Position numbers and translations under genes: made by a program
Part shown: positions 1 to 6,505 of the stretch, piece by piece
Position numbering within the stretch: the stretch's first letter is position 1
How the letters are laid out: each line of letters begins with the position of its first letter
Source: Lentzea indica
Lineage (GTDB): Bacteria > Actinomycetota > Actinomycetes > Mycobacteriales > Pseudonocardiaceae
Direction: 5' to 3'
Length of the DNA: 32,318 nt
Assembly (NCBI RefSeq): GCF_012184385.1
Contig: NZ_VSRL01000085.1
Coordinates: 1 to 32,318 of the forward strand
The notes under the pieces: generated by a model
The model's database searches: none
Seen by the model: only the letters and a program-made list of their open reading frames with translations
What the model was told of the DNA's origin: nothing

Positions 1-414
1 TGCCAGGTAAGCGGTTCCCGACAGCGCGTCCAGGTCCACCGGCGCGGGTGCGGCCGCTCGCACCCGGACGCCCCACTCCCGCCGCCCGTCCACCCGGTCC
101 AGCCACGCCAGCGCCTCCTCGTGGCGAGCGCTGAGCAGGCGCACGGCGGCGTCGATGCCGTCGAGGACGGTGCCGAACCGCAGCGGCAGCACCGGTTCGT
201 GCTCGAACACGGCGCGCACCACGGCGTCGTGATAACGCGCCAGCACGGCCAGCGGGCTGTCCTCCGTGGCCTCCTCGAACTCGAGCCCGGCGAACAGACC
301 GAGCTCGACCTCGGCCACGACGAGTGCCAGTCCGCGGTGGCCGATCATCCAGGGCCCTGCCAGGTCGAGCGACCGATCCTTGGTGATCGCGTAGGCGTAC
401 AGGCCGCGGCTCAT
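1..414 (-). CDS. gvpL: Gas vesicle protein GvpL/GvpF family (partial, C-terminus beyond window)
   Basis: Reading leftward from an ATG at 414 the frame stays open to the window edge (138 codons) and begins MSRGLYAYAI. That opening, followed by 'LARYHDAVVRAVFEHEPVLPLRFGT', is the conserved core of the GvpL/GvpF family, minor proteins needed for assembly of the gas-filled protein shell. The ATG overlaps the gvpJ stop by four bases (ATGA), so translation is probably coupled. The C-terminal half is outside the window, and F and L paralogues cannot be told apart from this part alone, so the symbol is provisional. Confidence 0.85.
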   Translation of the reverse strand, partial: MSRGLYAYAITKDRSLDLAGPWMIGHRGLALVVAEVELGLFAGLEFEEATEDSPLAVLARYHDAVVRAVFEHEPVLPLRFGTVLDGIDAAVRLLSARHEEALAWLDRVDGRREWGVRVRAAAPAPVDLDALSGTAYLA

Positions 415-716
415 GGTCGTTTCCCCTCCAGTGCGCGCTCCAGCTCCGCGACGCGATCGCGCAGTTCGGCGTTCTGCTGGGCCAGCTCCTGCGTGCCGAT
501 CGACCGGTCCACCGCTTTCGGTGAGAAGAACGGGTCGTCCGTCCACCAGTCCATGCCCATCTCACGGGCGGTCTGCGCGGAGGCGACGAACAACCGCACC
601 CGCAGCGTGAGCAGCTCGATGTCCACCACGCAGACGGCGATGTCGCCGACGATCACCACGCCCTTGTCCAAGACGCGTTCCAACGTGTCGGCGAGTGAAC
701 TGGGTCTGTTGTCCAC
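411..716 (-). CDS. gvpJ: Gas vesicle protein GvpJ
   Basis: A 101-residue protein with a GTG start. The GvpA-like core (LADTLERVLDKGVVI, then DIELLTLRVRLFVAS) covers residues 8-50. It is followed by REMGMDWWTDDPFFSPKA and a charged coiled-coil tail (residues 73-98) with several Glu and Arg. The GMDWW..DP segment and the tail match GvpJ of Bacillus megaterium rather than the main shell protein GvpA, which ends soon after the core. GvpJ is a minor structural or nucleating protein of the vesicle. It lies 14 bases after gvpO and overlaps gvpL/F by four bases, so the three genes form one operon. No distinct gvpA is visible here; it may lie beyond the left edge. Confidence 0.88.
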   Translation of the reverse strand: MDNRPSSLADTLERVLDKGVVIVGDIAVCVVDIELLTLRVRLFVASAQTAREMGMDWWTDDPFFSPKAVDRSIGTQELAQQNAELRDRVAELERALEGKRP

Positions 717-730
717 CTATTACCGTCCCG

Positions 731-1033
731 TCACATGTCGGTCGTCCCACGGGTGTAACGCCTGAGCCGTTCGCAGCCGGACAGCCCACCGGTCGCGTCG
801 ACGTCGACGCGATAGGTGGCGATGATGCTGGTGGTTGCCGGAATACGTTCCAATTCGACCGTGTCGATCAGCACCGACCAACCGCCGTCCGGCAGCGCGC
901 GTATCCCCGAAACAGCTTCCGGCGTTCTGCCGATCAGAGCACTGAACTGCTCCGTTGCAGCTTGAATGGCGAATGCCGCAGTCAATTTGTCAGGTTTACC
1001 GGATGGCGAACTGTCATTCAATTCGTCTTCCAC
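731..1033 (-). CDS. gvpO: Gas vesicle protein GvpO
   Basis: A 100-residue protein of the GvpO family. The pattern 'LIGRTPEAVSGIRALPDGGW', then VELERIP, an I-ATYRVDVD strand and a closing ERLRRYTRG is the family signature. GvpO is found in gas-vesicle operons of haloarchaea and actinobacteria, where it is required for, or regulates, vesicle formation. I chose the GTG at 1033 because TAGGATAAG lies just upstream and can act either as a Shine-Dalgarno or as a -10 box. An alternative GTG at 1051 adds six residues but has no ribosome site. It is the first gene of the operon, the usual place for gvpO in actinobacteria. Confidence 0.87.
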   Translation of the reverse strand: MEDELNDSSPSGKPDKLTAAFAIQAATEQFSALIGRTPEAVSGIRALPDGGWSVLIDTVELERIPATTSIIATYRVDVDATGGLSGCERLRRYTRGTTDM

Positions 1034-1040
1034 TCGACTT

Positions 1041-1046
1041 ATCCTA
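1041..1046 (-). promoter_or_regulatory. Candidate -10 box of the gvp operon
   Basis: On the minus strand TAGGAT lies seven bases before the GTG at 1033, the spacing expected for leaderless transcription. No convincing -35 is seen. The same bases contain AGGA, so a short leader with a ribosome site is the alternative. Confidence 0.35.
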
Positions 1047-1126
1047 GGCACACCAGACCATGCGCCTCACGGCAGAAGAATTGACATATTCACGCGTTGC
1101 CGTCGAACACGTCGAACATTGGACCG

Positions 1127-1151
1127 GGCGGCGGAAGGAGTTTCCGCCGCC
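1127..1151 (-). terminator. Hairpin terminator after the VOC gene
   Basis: A perfect 10-bp stem (GGCGGCGGAA / TTCCGCCGCC) with a five-base loop sits about 40 bases past the stop of the VOC gene and before gvpO. There is no T-tract, which is common for actinobacterial terminators. It probably insulates the gvp operon from upstream transcription. Confidence 0.55.
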
Positions 1152-1192
1152 GGCCGTCATCGCGCTGGTCCGTACTCACAGCGCGCCTTGCG

Positions 1193-1615
1193 TCACCGCT
1201 GGTTGATACGCACCAGGTTGCCTGCCGGGTCGCGGAACGCGCAGTCCCGCACACCCCACGGCTGGTCCTCCGGCTCCTGCAGCACTTCCGCCACGCCTTC
1301 CTTCTCGACCCACGCCTTGGCGCGGTCGAACGTGCCCTGCAGGTCCTTGGAGGCGAGCGAGATGGCCGTGTAGACGCCCTTGGCCATCAGGACGGCGATC
1401 GTGCGGCGCTCCTCTTCGCTCACGCCGGGGTCGGCGGCGGGCGGGTGCAGCACGATCCCGGTCTCCGGCTGGTCGGGGGGCCCGACGGTGATCCAGCGCA
1501 TGGTGCCTTGGCCGACGTCCTGGCGGACCTCGAAGCCGAGCGCGTCGCGGAAGAAGCCGAGGGACTTCTCTGGGTCGTCTGCGGGCAGGAAGGCCGCGGC
1601 GATGATGACTGACAT
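1193..1615 (-). CDS. VOC (glyoxalase/bleomycin-resistance) family protein
   Basis: A protein of about 140 residues with one complete vicinal-oxygen-chelate module pair. The N-terminal half has FLPADDPEKSLGFFRDALGFEV, and the C-terminal half ends with CAFRDPAGNLVRINQ, the typical closing strand in which 'DPAGN' is conserved. Members bind a metal and act on small molecules or sequester antibiotics; the substrate cannot be read from sequence. The ATG at 1615 is preferred over an in-frame TTG at 1624. It starts about ten bases after the AraC-type gene ends, so the two are probably co-transcribed. AraC/VOC pairs are common in actinobacteria. Confidence 0.82.
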   Translation of the reverse strand: MSVIIAAAFLPADDPEKSLGFFRDALGFEVRQDVGQGTMRWITVGPPDQPETGIVLHPPAADPGVSEEERRTIAVLMAKGVYTAISLASKDLQGTFDRAKAWVEKEGVAEVLQEPEDQPWGVRDCAFRDPAGNLVRINQR

Positions 1616-1625
1616 GGCGGTCAAC

Positions 1626-2060
1626 CTAATCGGACGACCCGGCCGCCGCTTCTCGATTCCTGATCGGCCGCATGACGGCCTTGGCCAGGCAGTTCGGGAT
1701 GCCGTGACCGTCCTCGCCCGCGACCTTCTTGTACTGGCTCGGCGACATGCCGACGAGCTCGGAGAACCGCGTGCTGAACGTGCCGAGCGACGTGCAGCCG
1801 ACCTCGAAGCAGACGTCGGTGACAGACATGTCGCCGCGCCGCAGCAGGGTCATGGCCCGCTCGATGCGGCGGGTCATCAGGTAGCTGTAGGGCGACTCGC
1901 CGAACGCGGCGCGGAACGCGCGGGAGAGATGCCCCGCGGACAGGTGCACGCCGCGAGCCAGCGCCGCGACGTCGAGCGGCTGCCGGTACTCGCGGTCGAT
2001 CCGGTCGCGGACCTTGCGAAGCAGGACGAGCTCCTGCAGGCGCGGGTCTTTGGCGGTCAC
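1626..2060 (-). CDS. AraC family transcriptional regulator (DNA-binding domain only)
   Basis: Starting at the GTG at 2060, about 144 residues contain a complete AraC/XylS double helix-turn-helix domain. The first helix pair is in PLDVAALARGVHLSAGHLSRAFR and the second in SVTDVCFEVGCTSLGTFSTRF, closing with the typical GMSPSQYKK. There is no effector-binding domain, so it is a short stand-alone regulator. The frame remains open upstream to 2132, but this would overlap the chitinase 3' end and the added residues look non-conserved. It lies 38 bases downstream of the chitinase and directly upstream of the VOC gene, its likeliest target. Confidence 0.85.
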   Translation of the reverse strand: MTAKDPRLQELVLLRKVRDRIDREYRQPLDVAALARGVHLSAGHLSRAFRAAFGESPYSYLMTRRIERAMTLLRRGDMSVTDVCFEVGCTSLGTFSTRFSELVGMSPSQYKKVAGEDGHGIPNCLAKAVMRPIRNREAAAGSSD

Positions 2061-2098
2061 ACCGGACAGCCTAAAGGCCCGCGCCTGATCAGGAGGGA

Positions 2099-4417
2099 CT
2101 AACAGGCGCCCTGGTCGCGCCAGACGCCCCACTCACCGGTGGTGCCGGGTTCCTCGTTCTGCGTCCACCACTGGGCCCGCCACTTGCGGCCCTTGTGCGA
2201 CACCTCGTTGCCGCCGGTGTAGACATTGTCCCTCTCCCACGCCGGCGGCGCGCAGGCCGGAGGGTTCGAGGTGGTCGTGGTGGTGGTGGTCGTGGACGTG
2301 GTGGTCGGCGGGTTGCCGCCGCCGATCTTCGGGTAGTCGGCCGTGATCGCGTACGACTGGCCGCCGAAGGTGAACACGAAGTTCGACGGCGTCGAGATCG
2401 GCAGCTGGTAGCTGACCGTCATCTCGATCGACGCGCCCGGTGCGAGGGACTGCCACGACGGGAGCGTGAGCTCGGCCTTCTGGAAGTCGCCCTTGAGGCC
2501 GCCGACGTTCGAGCCGCTGTGCCCCTTCGTCACGACCTTGAGCCCGAACCCGGACTGGTCGGCCATGCTGCCGGGCGCGCTGGTGCTGTAGTCGAACGAG
2601 ATCTTCGTGCCACCGGGGATCGTGACCTGGGACCGGTTCGTGAACTTGATCTTCGGCGTGATCGGGTAGTTGTTGTCGCCCAGCGCGAAGCCGTGGACGT
2701 CCACGTCGACCGCGAGCGACTGGGTCTGCTGCGTCGTGGCTTTCAAGGCACCGTAGGGCGCGGCACCGTTGAGGCCGGTGTTGATGGCCGACAGCAACGT
2801 GTCGCCGATGAAGTACTCGTTCTTCGCGGAGTCGAACCTGTAGTCGCCGGCGAGCTCCCAGATCATGATGCCGCCGAGGCCCTTGTCCTTGACGTACTTG
2901 GCCTTCTCCGCGATCGACTGCTCGGTCTCGGTGGAGAGGAACACCTTCTTGTCGTTGTTCCACAGCCACGGCGCCTTCAGCGTCGAGTCGTAGTACGGCG
3001 TGTACGTGCCGGTCAGGCGGTCCGCCGGGTCGTTGACCGGGTCGAGGCCGTACTGCGAGGAGTACGAACCGGTGACCTTGGCTTCGAGGTTCTTGGTGTG
3101 CCACAACGGGTTCACACCAGACGGAACCTCGGCGCCACCGGCGGTGACGTCGTGCCAGATGTTGTCGATGCCGGTCGCGCCGTTACCGCACGGGGTGGTC
3201 GAGCCGACCGACGAACCGGTGCCGGGCGGGCACTTCGACTGATCGGGCAAGGCGGCCTTGCCCCACAACCCGTTCGTGCCACCGGTGACGCCCTGCCAGC
3301 CGCGCGAGTAGAACGGCACGCCGATGTTGATGCGTCCGGCCTGCATGGCACCGCGGTAGTAGTGGTACGCCCAGTCGGTGTTGAGGTAACTCATGCCCTC
3401 GTACTGCGGCGCCGTGTAGACACCACCGGCAGAGAGCTCGCCGTCCTTGCCGTCGTCGTAGAGCGAGGCGTTCGGGCCGACGAAGTGGTTCCACGAGCCG
3501 TGCAGGTCGTAGCTCATGACGTTGAGGTAGTCGAGGTACTTGACGACCTGGTACGACTCCTGGCCGCGCAGCAGCCAGCCGGAGGCGGGAACCGCGGCGG
3601 TCAGCATGTAGTGCTTGCCGTCGGCCGCGCCGGCCCGGTCGAGCTTTTCGCGCAACGTCTTCATGATCGCCTGGTAGCCGGCCCACAGCGTGCCGCGGTT
3701 GGCGTTGGAGATCCAGAAGTCGTCCGGGTTGCCCGCGTGGTTGTTCGACGTCGCGTACTCGTAGTCGATGTCAGCGCCGTTGAACCCGTACTGGCGCAGG
3801 AAGCCGACGACACTGTCCGCGAACGTGTCGATCGCCGCCTGGTTCTGCCCGAGCTTGTAGAAACCGCCCGAAGCGTTGCGCGTGCCGTCCGCGTTGAAGA
3901 AGCCACCGGTCTCCGCCCAGCCGCCGATGGAGATCAGCGTCTTGACGTTCGGATGCTGCTTCTTGAACTTGGTGAGCTGGTTGAAGTGCCCCTTGTAGGA
4001 CAGCGACGGGTCCATCTCGGCGCCGGGAACGCCAGGCCACTCCATGCCGATGGACGAGTTGTTCGCGTCGTTCGCACCGACCGAGATCTTGTTCTGCGCG
4101 TCGATGTGCGCGAACGCGTAGTTCAGGTGCGTGACCTTGGTCCAGGGGATGTCCTTGGCGAGGTAGCCAGGCTGACCGTTCTTGCCGGTCCGCCAGCTGG
4201 TGAAGTACCCGATCACACGGCGGGACTTGTCCCCCATGTTCTCGCGGCCGGCGGTGTCGTAGGCGGTGCAGTACGGCACCTCGACGCCCGGCGTCTTGTA
4301 CAGCCCGTCCGGCCGGCAGTCCTCGTGGGCTGCGGCGGCCGTGGGGGCGTTGGTCACGGCTATCACGGTGCCGGCTAACAGGGCTAGCACCGGGACCACT
4401 CTGGTGAGCAGGCGCAA
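2099..4417 (-). CDS. Secreted multidomain chitinase, GH18 with C-terminal chitin-binding module
   Basis: A 772-residue exoenzyme that hydrolyses chitin outside the cell. Residues 1-30 are a signal peptide (RLLTRVVPVLALLAGTVIAV, cleavage near AAAA-HED). The GH18 barrel spans about 65-545, with SIGGW at 163-167, the catalytic segment FNGADIDYE ending in the acid Glu220, MSYDLHG near 302 and IMIWELAGD near 525. A beta-rich domain at about 560-700 resembles the ChiC domain (PF06483) found after bacterial GH18 domains. A Thr-rich linker precedes a CBM5/12 module (AW, YTGG, WRAQWWTQNEEPG) ending in Cys. The first Asp of the DxxDxDxE motif is Asn213. The TTG start is supported by a strong AGGAGG eight bases upstream. 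Confidence 0.95.
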   Translation of the reverse strand: MRLLTRVVPVLALLAGTVIAVTNAPTAAAAHEDCRPDGLYKTPGVEVPYCTAYDTAGRENMGDKSRRVIGYFTSWRTGKNGQPGYLAKDIPWTKVTHLNYAFAHIDAQNKISVGANDANNSSIGMEWPGVPGAEMDPSLSYKGHFNQLTKFKKQHPNVKTLISIGGWAETGGFFNADGTRNASGGFYKLGQNQAAIDTFADSVVGFLRQYGFNGADIDYEYATSNNHAGNPDDFWISNANRGTLWAGYQAIMKTLREKLDRAGAADGKHYMLTAAVPASGWLLRGQESYQVVKYLDYLNVMSYDLHGSWNHFVGPNASLYDDGKDGELSAGGVYTAPQYEGMSYLNTDWAYHYYRGAMQAGRINIGVPFYSRGWQGVTGGTNGLWGKAALPDQSKCPPGTGSSVGSTTPCGNGATGIDNIWHDVTAGGAEVPSGVNPLWHTKNLEAKVTGSYSSQYGLDPVNDPADRLTGTYTPYYDSTLKAPWLWNNDKKVFLSTETEQSIAEKAKYVKDKGLGGIMIWELAGDYRFDSAKNEYFIGDTLLSAINTGLNGAAPYGALKATTQQTQSLAVDVDVHGFALGDNNYPITPKIKFTNRSQVTIPGGTKISFDYSTSAPGSMADQSGFGLKVVTKGHSGSNVGGLKGDFQKAELTLPSWQSLAPGASIEMTVSYQLPISTPSNFVFTFGGQSYAITADYPKIGGGNPPTTTSTTTTTTTTSNPPACAPPAWERDNVYTGGNEVSHKGRKWRAQWWTQNEEPGTTGEWGVWRDQGAC

Positions 4418-4457
4418 GGGAAGGACCTCCTGGCTAGGGCGGCGGCCACTGCCCCGA

Positions 4458-4487
4458 ACGGTAAAATGGTCCAGACCTTTACGTCAA
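4458..4487 (-). promoter_or_regulatory. Chitinase promoter with DasR-like (dre) operator
   Basis: On the minus strand TTGACG (4482-4487) and TACCGT (4458-4463) are separated by 18 bases. Within that spacer lies TGGTCCAGACC (plus strand, 4467-4477), matching the TGGTCNAGACC element of Streptomyces chitinase promoters and the core of the DasR-binding dre site. A repressor bound there would block RNA polymerase directly. In streptomycetes DasR is released by glucosamine-6-phosphate, so induction by chitin breakdown products is the expected regulation here. Confidence 0.75.
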
Positions 4488-4493
4488 CAGGTG

Positions 4494-4518
4494 ATCACTG
4501 ACATTGGTTGTCAGTGAT
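4494..4518. repeat. Perfect 10-bp inverted repeat, operator-like
   Basis: ATCACTGACA and TGTCAGTGAT are separated by five bases (TTGGT). The element lies between the divergent chitinase and DUF1579-like genes, about 20 bases before the ATG at 4539, where the small gene's promoter should be. It looks like a site for a dimeric repressor. It is not a terminator, since no gene ends here. The regulator is unknown. Confidence 0.5.
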
Positions 4519-4538
4519 GCCGTTCTAGCGTCCCTCCC

Positions 4539-4991
4539 ATGAGTGAGAACGATTTCGACTTCTTCCACGGGCGCTGGCGCGTGGCCAACCGCAAGATCGC
4601 CGACATCCCCGGACGCGGTACCGAGTGGGTCGAGTTCGACGCGGAGACCGAGGTCAGGCCGATCCTCGGCGGCGCTGCCAACGTGGAGAGCCTCCGCGCC
4701 GCGGACTGGGAGGGCATGACGCTGCGCCAGTACGACCCCGCACGGCAGGTCTGGCGCATCTGGTGGGCCTCCACCCGCGCTCCCGGCCACCTCGACCCGC
4801 CGCTGGAGGGCCGTTTCACCGACGGGCACGGGGTGTTCTTCGGTGACGACGTGGTCGGAGGGCAGGCGGTGAAGCTGCGGTTCGACTGGACGGCGGGCTC
4901 CGAGCCCGTCTGGCAGCAGCAGTTCTCCTACGACGGGGGCGCGACCTGGGAGACGAACTGGATCATGAGGTTCAGCCCGCTCGCCGGCTGA
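4539..4991 (+). CDS. DUF1579-like small protein
   Basis: A 150-residue protein that opens with NDFDFFHGRWRV and continues with a regular series of beta strands (TEWVEFDAETEVRPILGGAANVE, TLRQYDPARQVWRIWW, GRFTDGHGVFFGDD, WQQQFSYDGGATWETNW). This resembles the DUF1579-type beta-barrel proteins of actinobacteria and proteobacteria, which have no established function. It has no signal peptide. It is divergent from the chitinase, and a perfect inverted repeat covers its promoter region, so it may be controlled separately. No clear ribosome site precedes the ATG. Confidence 0.7.
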   Translation: MSENDFDFFHGRWRVANRKIADIPGRGTEWVEFDAETEVRPILGGAANVESLRAADWEGMTLRQYDPARQVWRIWWASTRAPGHLDPPLEGRFTDGHGVFFGDDVVGGQAVKLRFDWTAGSEPVWQQQFSYDGGATWETNWIMRFSPLAG

Positions 4992-5559
4992 GCCGCACAA
5001 CGTTCACCGGCACCAGACGCAGGACCCGTTGATGAATGGAGCTTTCACAAACCTCAGGGTTGGCCCATTCGGTGACCTACTTGTTACCTGCCGCATTGGG
5101 TCAGGCGGCCGGGGCGTGCTCGTAAGAGGGGTCTCGCCAGCCTCTACCGGGGGGCAGATCTCACCTGCGCACTTGTCAGGCCCCCGGTTCACCACGTCTG
5201 ACCTGCCGTCACGGCGGGTGGACGGTGACCGGCCGCTATGTGCGTCCTGGGCGGCTTCAACGCGTGGAAGCCACCCAGGAACCGTCGTGCCGGGATAGGT
5301 CTCCCTACCTCGCATCGTCGATCTTGCTCCGTCCGATCGTGTGCTCCACACGTCGTTTGCGGATGCTCGCCCAGTTGGTACCGCGCCCCTGTCGTGCGGC
5401 GTTGGTGGTGTCGGCCCGGGAGAACTTCTGCTGCCCCACATACGTAGTAGCGACGCGGTGATCGCGCCGGGCTCCGCGTTTCGGAATCCGTCGAACCGGT
5501 CGGCCCAGGCTTCCGCGGGCGCGGTGCGTGCAGCCCAAGCCACTGGAGTGGCGCGTCAC
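4992..5559 (-). other. Gene-poor stretch with several minus-strand hairpins; possible structured RNA or decayed element
   Basis: No convincing protein gene was found here. On the minus strand there are short stretches with coding-like third positions in two different frames (about 5460-5530 and 5305-5455), which could be remains of one broken gene. From about 5280 down to 5120 the minus strand contains at least four stems: 5245-5258 with 5267-5280, 5205-5212 with 5225-5233, 5147-5153 with 5181-5187, and 5122-5129 with 5141-5147. The longest pairs fully only as minus-strand RNA, through a G-U wobble. Candidates are a non-coding RNA, the 5' part of a retroelement or a mobile-element remnant. 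I do not recognise the family. Confidence 0.4.
5245..5280 (-). repeat. 14-bp RNA hairpin with one G-U pair
   Basis: On the minus strand the arm TCCTGGGTGGCTTC pairs with GAAGCCGCCCAGGA across an eight-base loop. One pair is U-G on this strand and would be a C-A mismatch on the other, which favours a minus-strand transcript. Confidence 0.6.
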
Positions 5560-5596
5560 TGAATCGGTGACCCACGCTGTGCGGGTCACCGACTCA
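5560..5596 (-). terminator. Hairpin terminator of the FG-GAP repeat gene
   Basis: TGAATCGGTGACCC and GGGTCACCGACTCA form a 14-bp stem with one non-canonical position and a nine-base loop. It begins 11 bases past the stop of the repeat-protein gene on the minus strand, so it most likely ends that transcript. There is no long T-tract. Confidence 0.65.
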
Positions 5597-5607
5597 GTTG
5601 TTTGCGG

Positions 5608-6471
5608 CTACACGGGAACGTCCCCGCCTACACCCCACTGCACCATGAACAATCCGCGTGCGAACCAGTTGCCGTCACTCGGCCGCCAGACCGTGAAATC
5701 CGTCCTGTTGTCACCGTTGAAATCGGCTGCCACCGGAACGTCGCCGCCGACGCCCCATTGCATGGCCGCGATATCCCTGACGTACCAGATACCGTTGCTC
5801 GGCCGCCAGACCGTGAAATCCGTCCTGTTGTCACCGTTGAAGTCACCGGTCACGGGGATATCGCCGCCTTCGCCCCACTGCACCGTCGCGATCCCACGCA
5901 CGTACCAGACACCGTTACTCGGCCGCCAGACCGTGAAATCCGTCCTGTTGTCACCGTTGAAGTCGCCTACGACCGGAACGTCGCCGCCATCACCCCACTG
6001 CACGTTGAACAGGCCGCGCACGTACCAGACGCCGTCACTGGGACGCCACACCGCGAAGTCGGCCCGATTGTCCCCGTTGTAATCGCCTACGACCGGAACA
6101 TCGCCGCCTTCGCCCCACTGCACCGTCGCGATCCCTCGCACATACCAGACACCGTTACTCGGCCGCCACACGGCGATGTCGGTGATGCTGTCGCCATTGA
6201 AATCCGCAGCGACCGGGATGTCACCGCCGACACCCCACTGCACGTTGAACAGGCCGCGCACGTACCAGACGCCGTCACTGGGACGCCAGACGGCGATTTC
6301 TGCTCTGCCGTCGCCGTTGAAGTCGCCCGCTAGCCGCTGCGGCGAGGACGGCGACGCGGCTGACCGCGCCTCGGCCTGGTCGGTCTCGGCGGCGTGCGCA
6401 GCGGGTGCGCCCACCACAACGGCTGCGACCGCTGCGGCGAGGATAGCGAGTCTTTTCTTCGTTTTTCGCAT
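5608..6471 (-). CDS. Secreted FG-GAP/VCBS-like tandem repeat protein
   Basis: A 287-residue exported protein. Residues 1-28 form a signal peptide (basic MRKTKKR, then a hydrophobic Ala/Val stretch, then AHAAE). Residues 50-287 are six tandem units of 40 residues, each of the form DFNGDNRTDFTVWRPS, NGVWYVRG, then VQWGEGGDIPV. Each unit carries the calcium-loop pattern DxNxD typical of FG-GAP or VCBS beta-propeller blades. Similar actinobacterial proteins are secreted, or are the repeat part of larger enzymes; here there is no catalytic domain, so a binding role is likely but unproven. The last unit stops two residues short. An appropriately spaced promoter makes the mRNA leaderless. Confidence 0.85.
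   Translation of the reverse strand: MRKTKKRLAILAAAVAAVVVGAPAAHAAETDQAEARSAASPSSPQRLAGDFNGDGRAEIAVWRPSDGVWYVRGLFNVQWGVGGDIPVAADFNGDSITDIAVWRPSNGVWYVRGIATVQWGEGGDVPVVGDYNGDNRADFAVWRPSDGVWYVRGLFNVQWGDGGDVPVVGDFNGDNRTDFTVWRPSNGVWYVRGIATVQWGEGGDIPVTGDFNGDNRTDFTVWRPSNGIWYVRDIAAMQWGVGGDVPVAADFNGDNRTDFTVWRPSDGNWFARGLFMVQWGVGGDVPV
5611..6324 (-). repeat. Six 120-bp tandem repeats inside the FG-GAP gene
   Basis: The coding units repeat with a 120-bp period and are nearly identical in places; for example the DNA for NGDNRTDFTVWRPS recurs at 5684, 5804 and 5924. The first four units alternate between LFNVQWG and IATVQWG versions, giving a 240-bp super-period. This suggests growth by duplication of pairs of units. 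Confidence 0.9.
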
Positions 6472-6477
6472 GCACCG

Positions 6478-6505
6478 AGTATCTCGATCTCGACAGGTCG
6501 GTCAA
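6478..6505 (-). promoter_or_regulatory. Leaderless promoter of the FG-GAP repeat gene
   Basis: On the minus strand TTGACC (6500-6505) and GATACT (6478-6483) are separated by 16 bases. The ATG follows the -10 by six bases, so transcription probably starts at or next to the A of ATG. No ribosome site is present, which agrees. Confidence 0.6.

Noticed and set aside
2195-4378. A long open frame on the plus strand opposite the chitinase
   Set aside because: It is the antisense shadow of a GC-rich gene: Val, Arg and Ala dominate and no domain is recognisable, while the opposite strand encodes a complete chitinase.
4992-5559. The possibility of a group II intron
   Set aside because: No domain V-like hairpin, intron 5' consensus or reverse-transcriptase frame was seen, so the idea is kept only as one option for the hairpin region.
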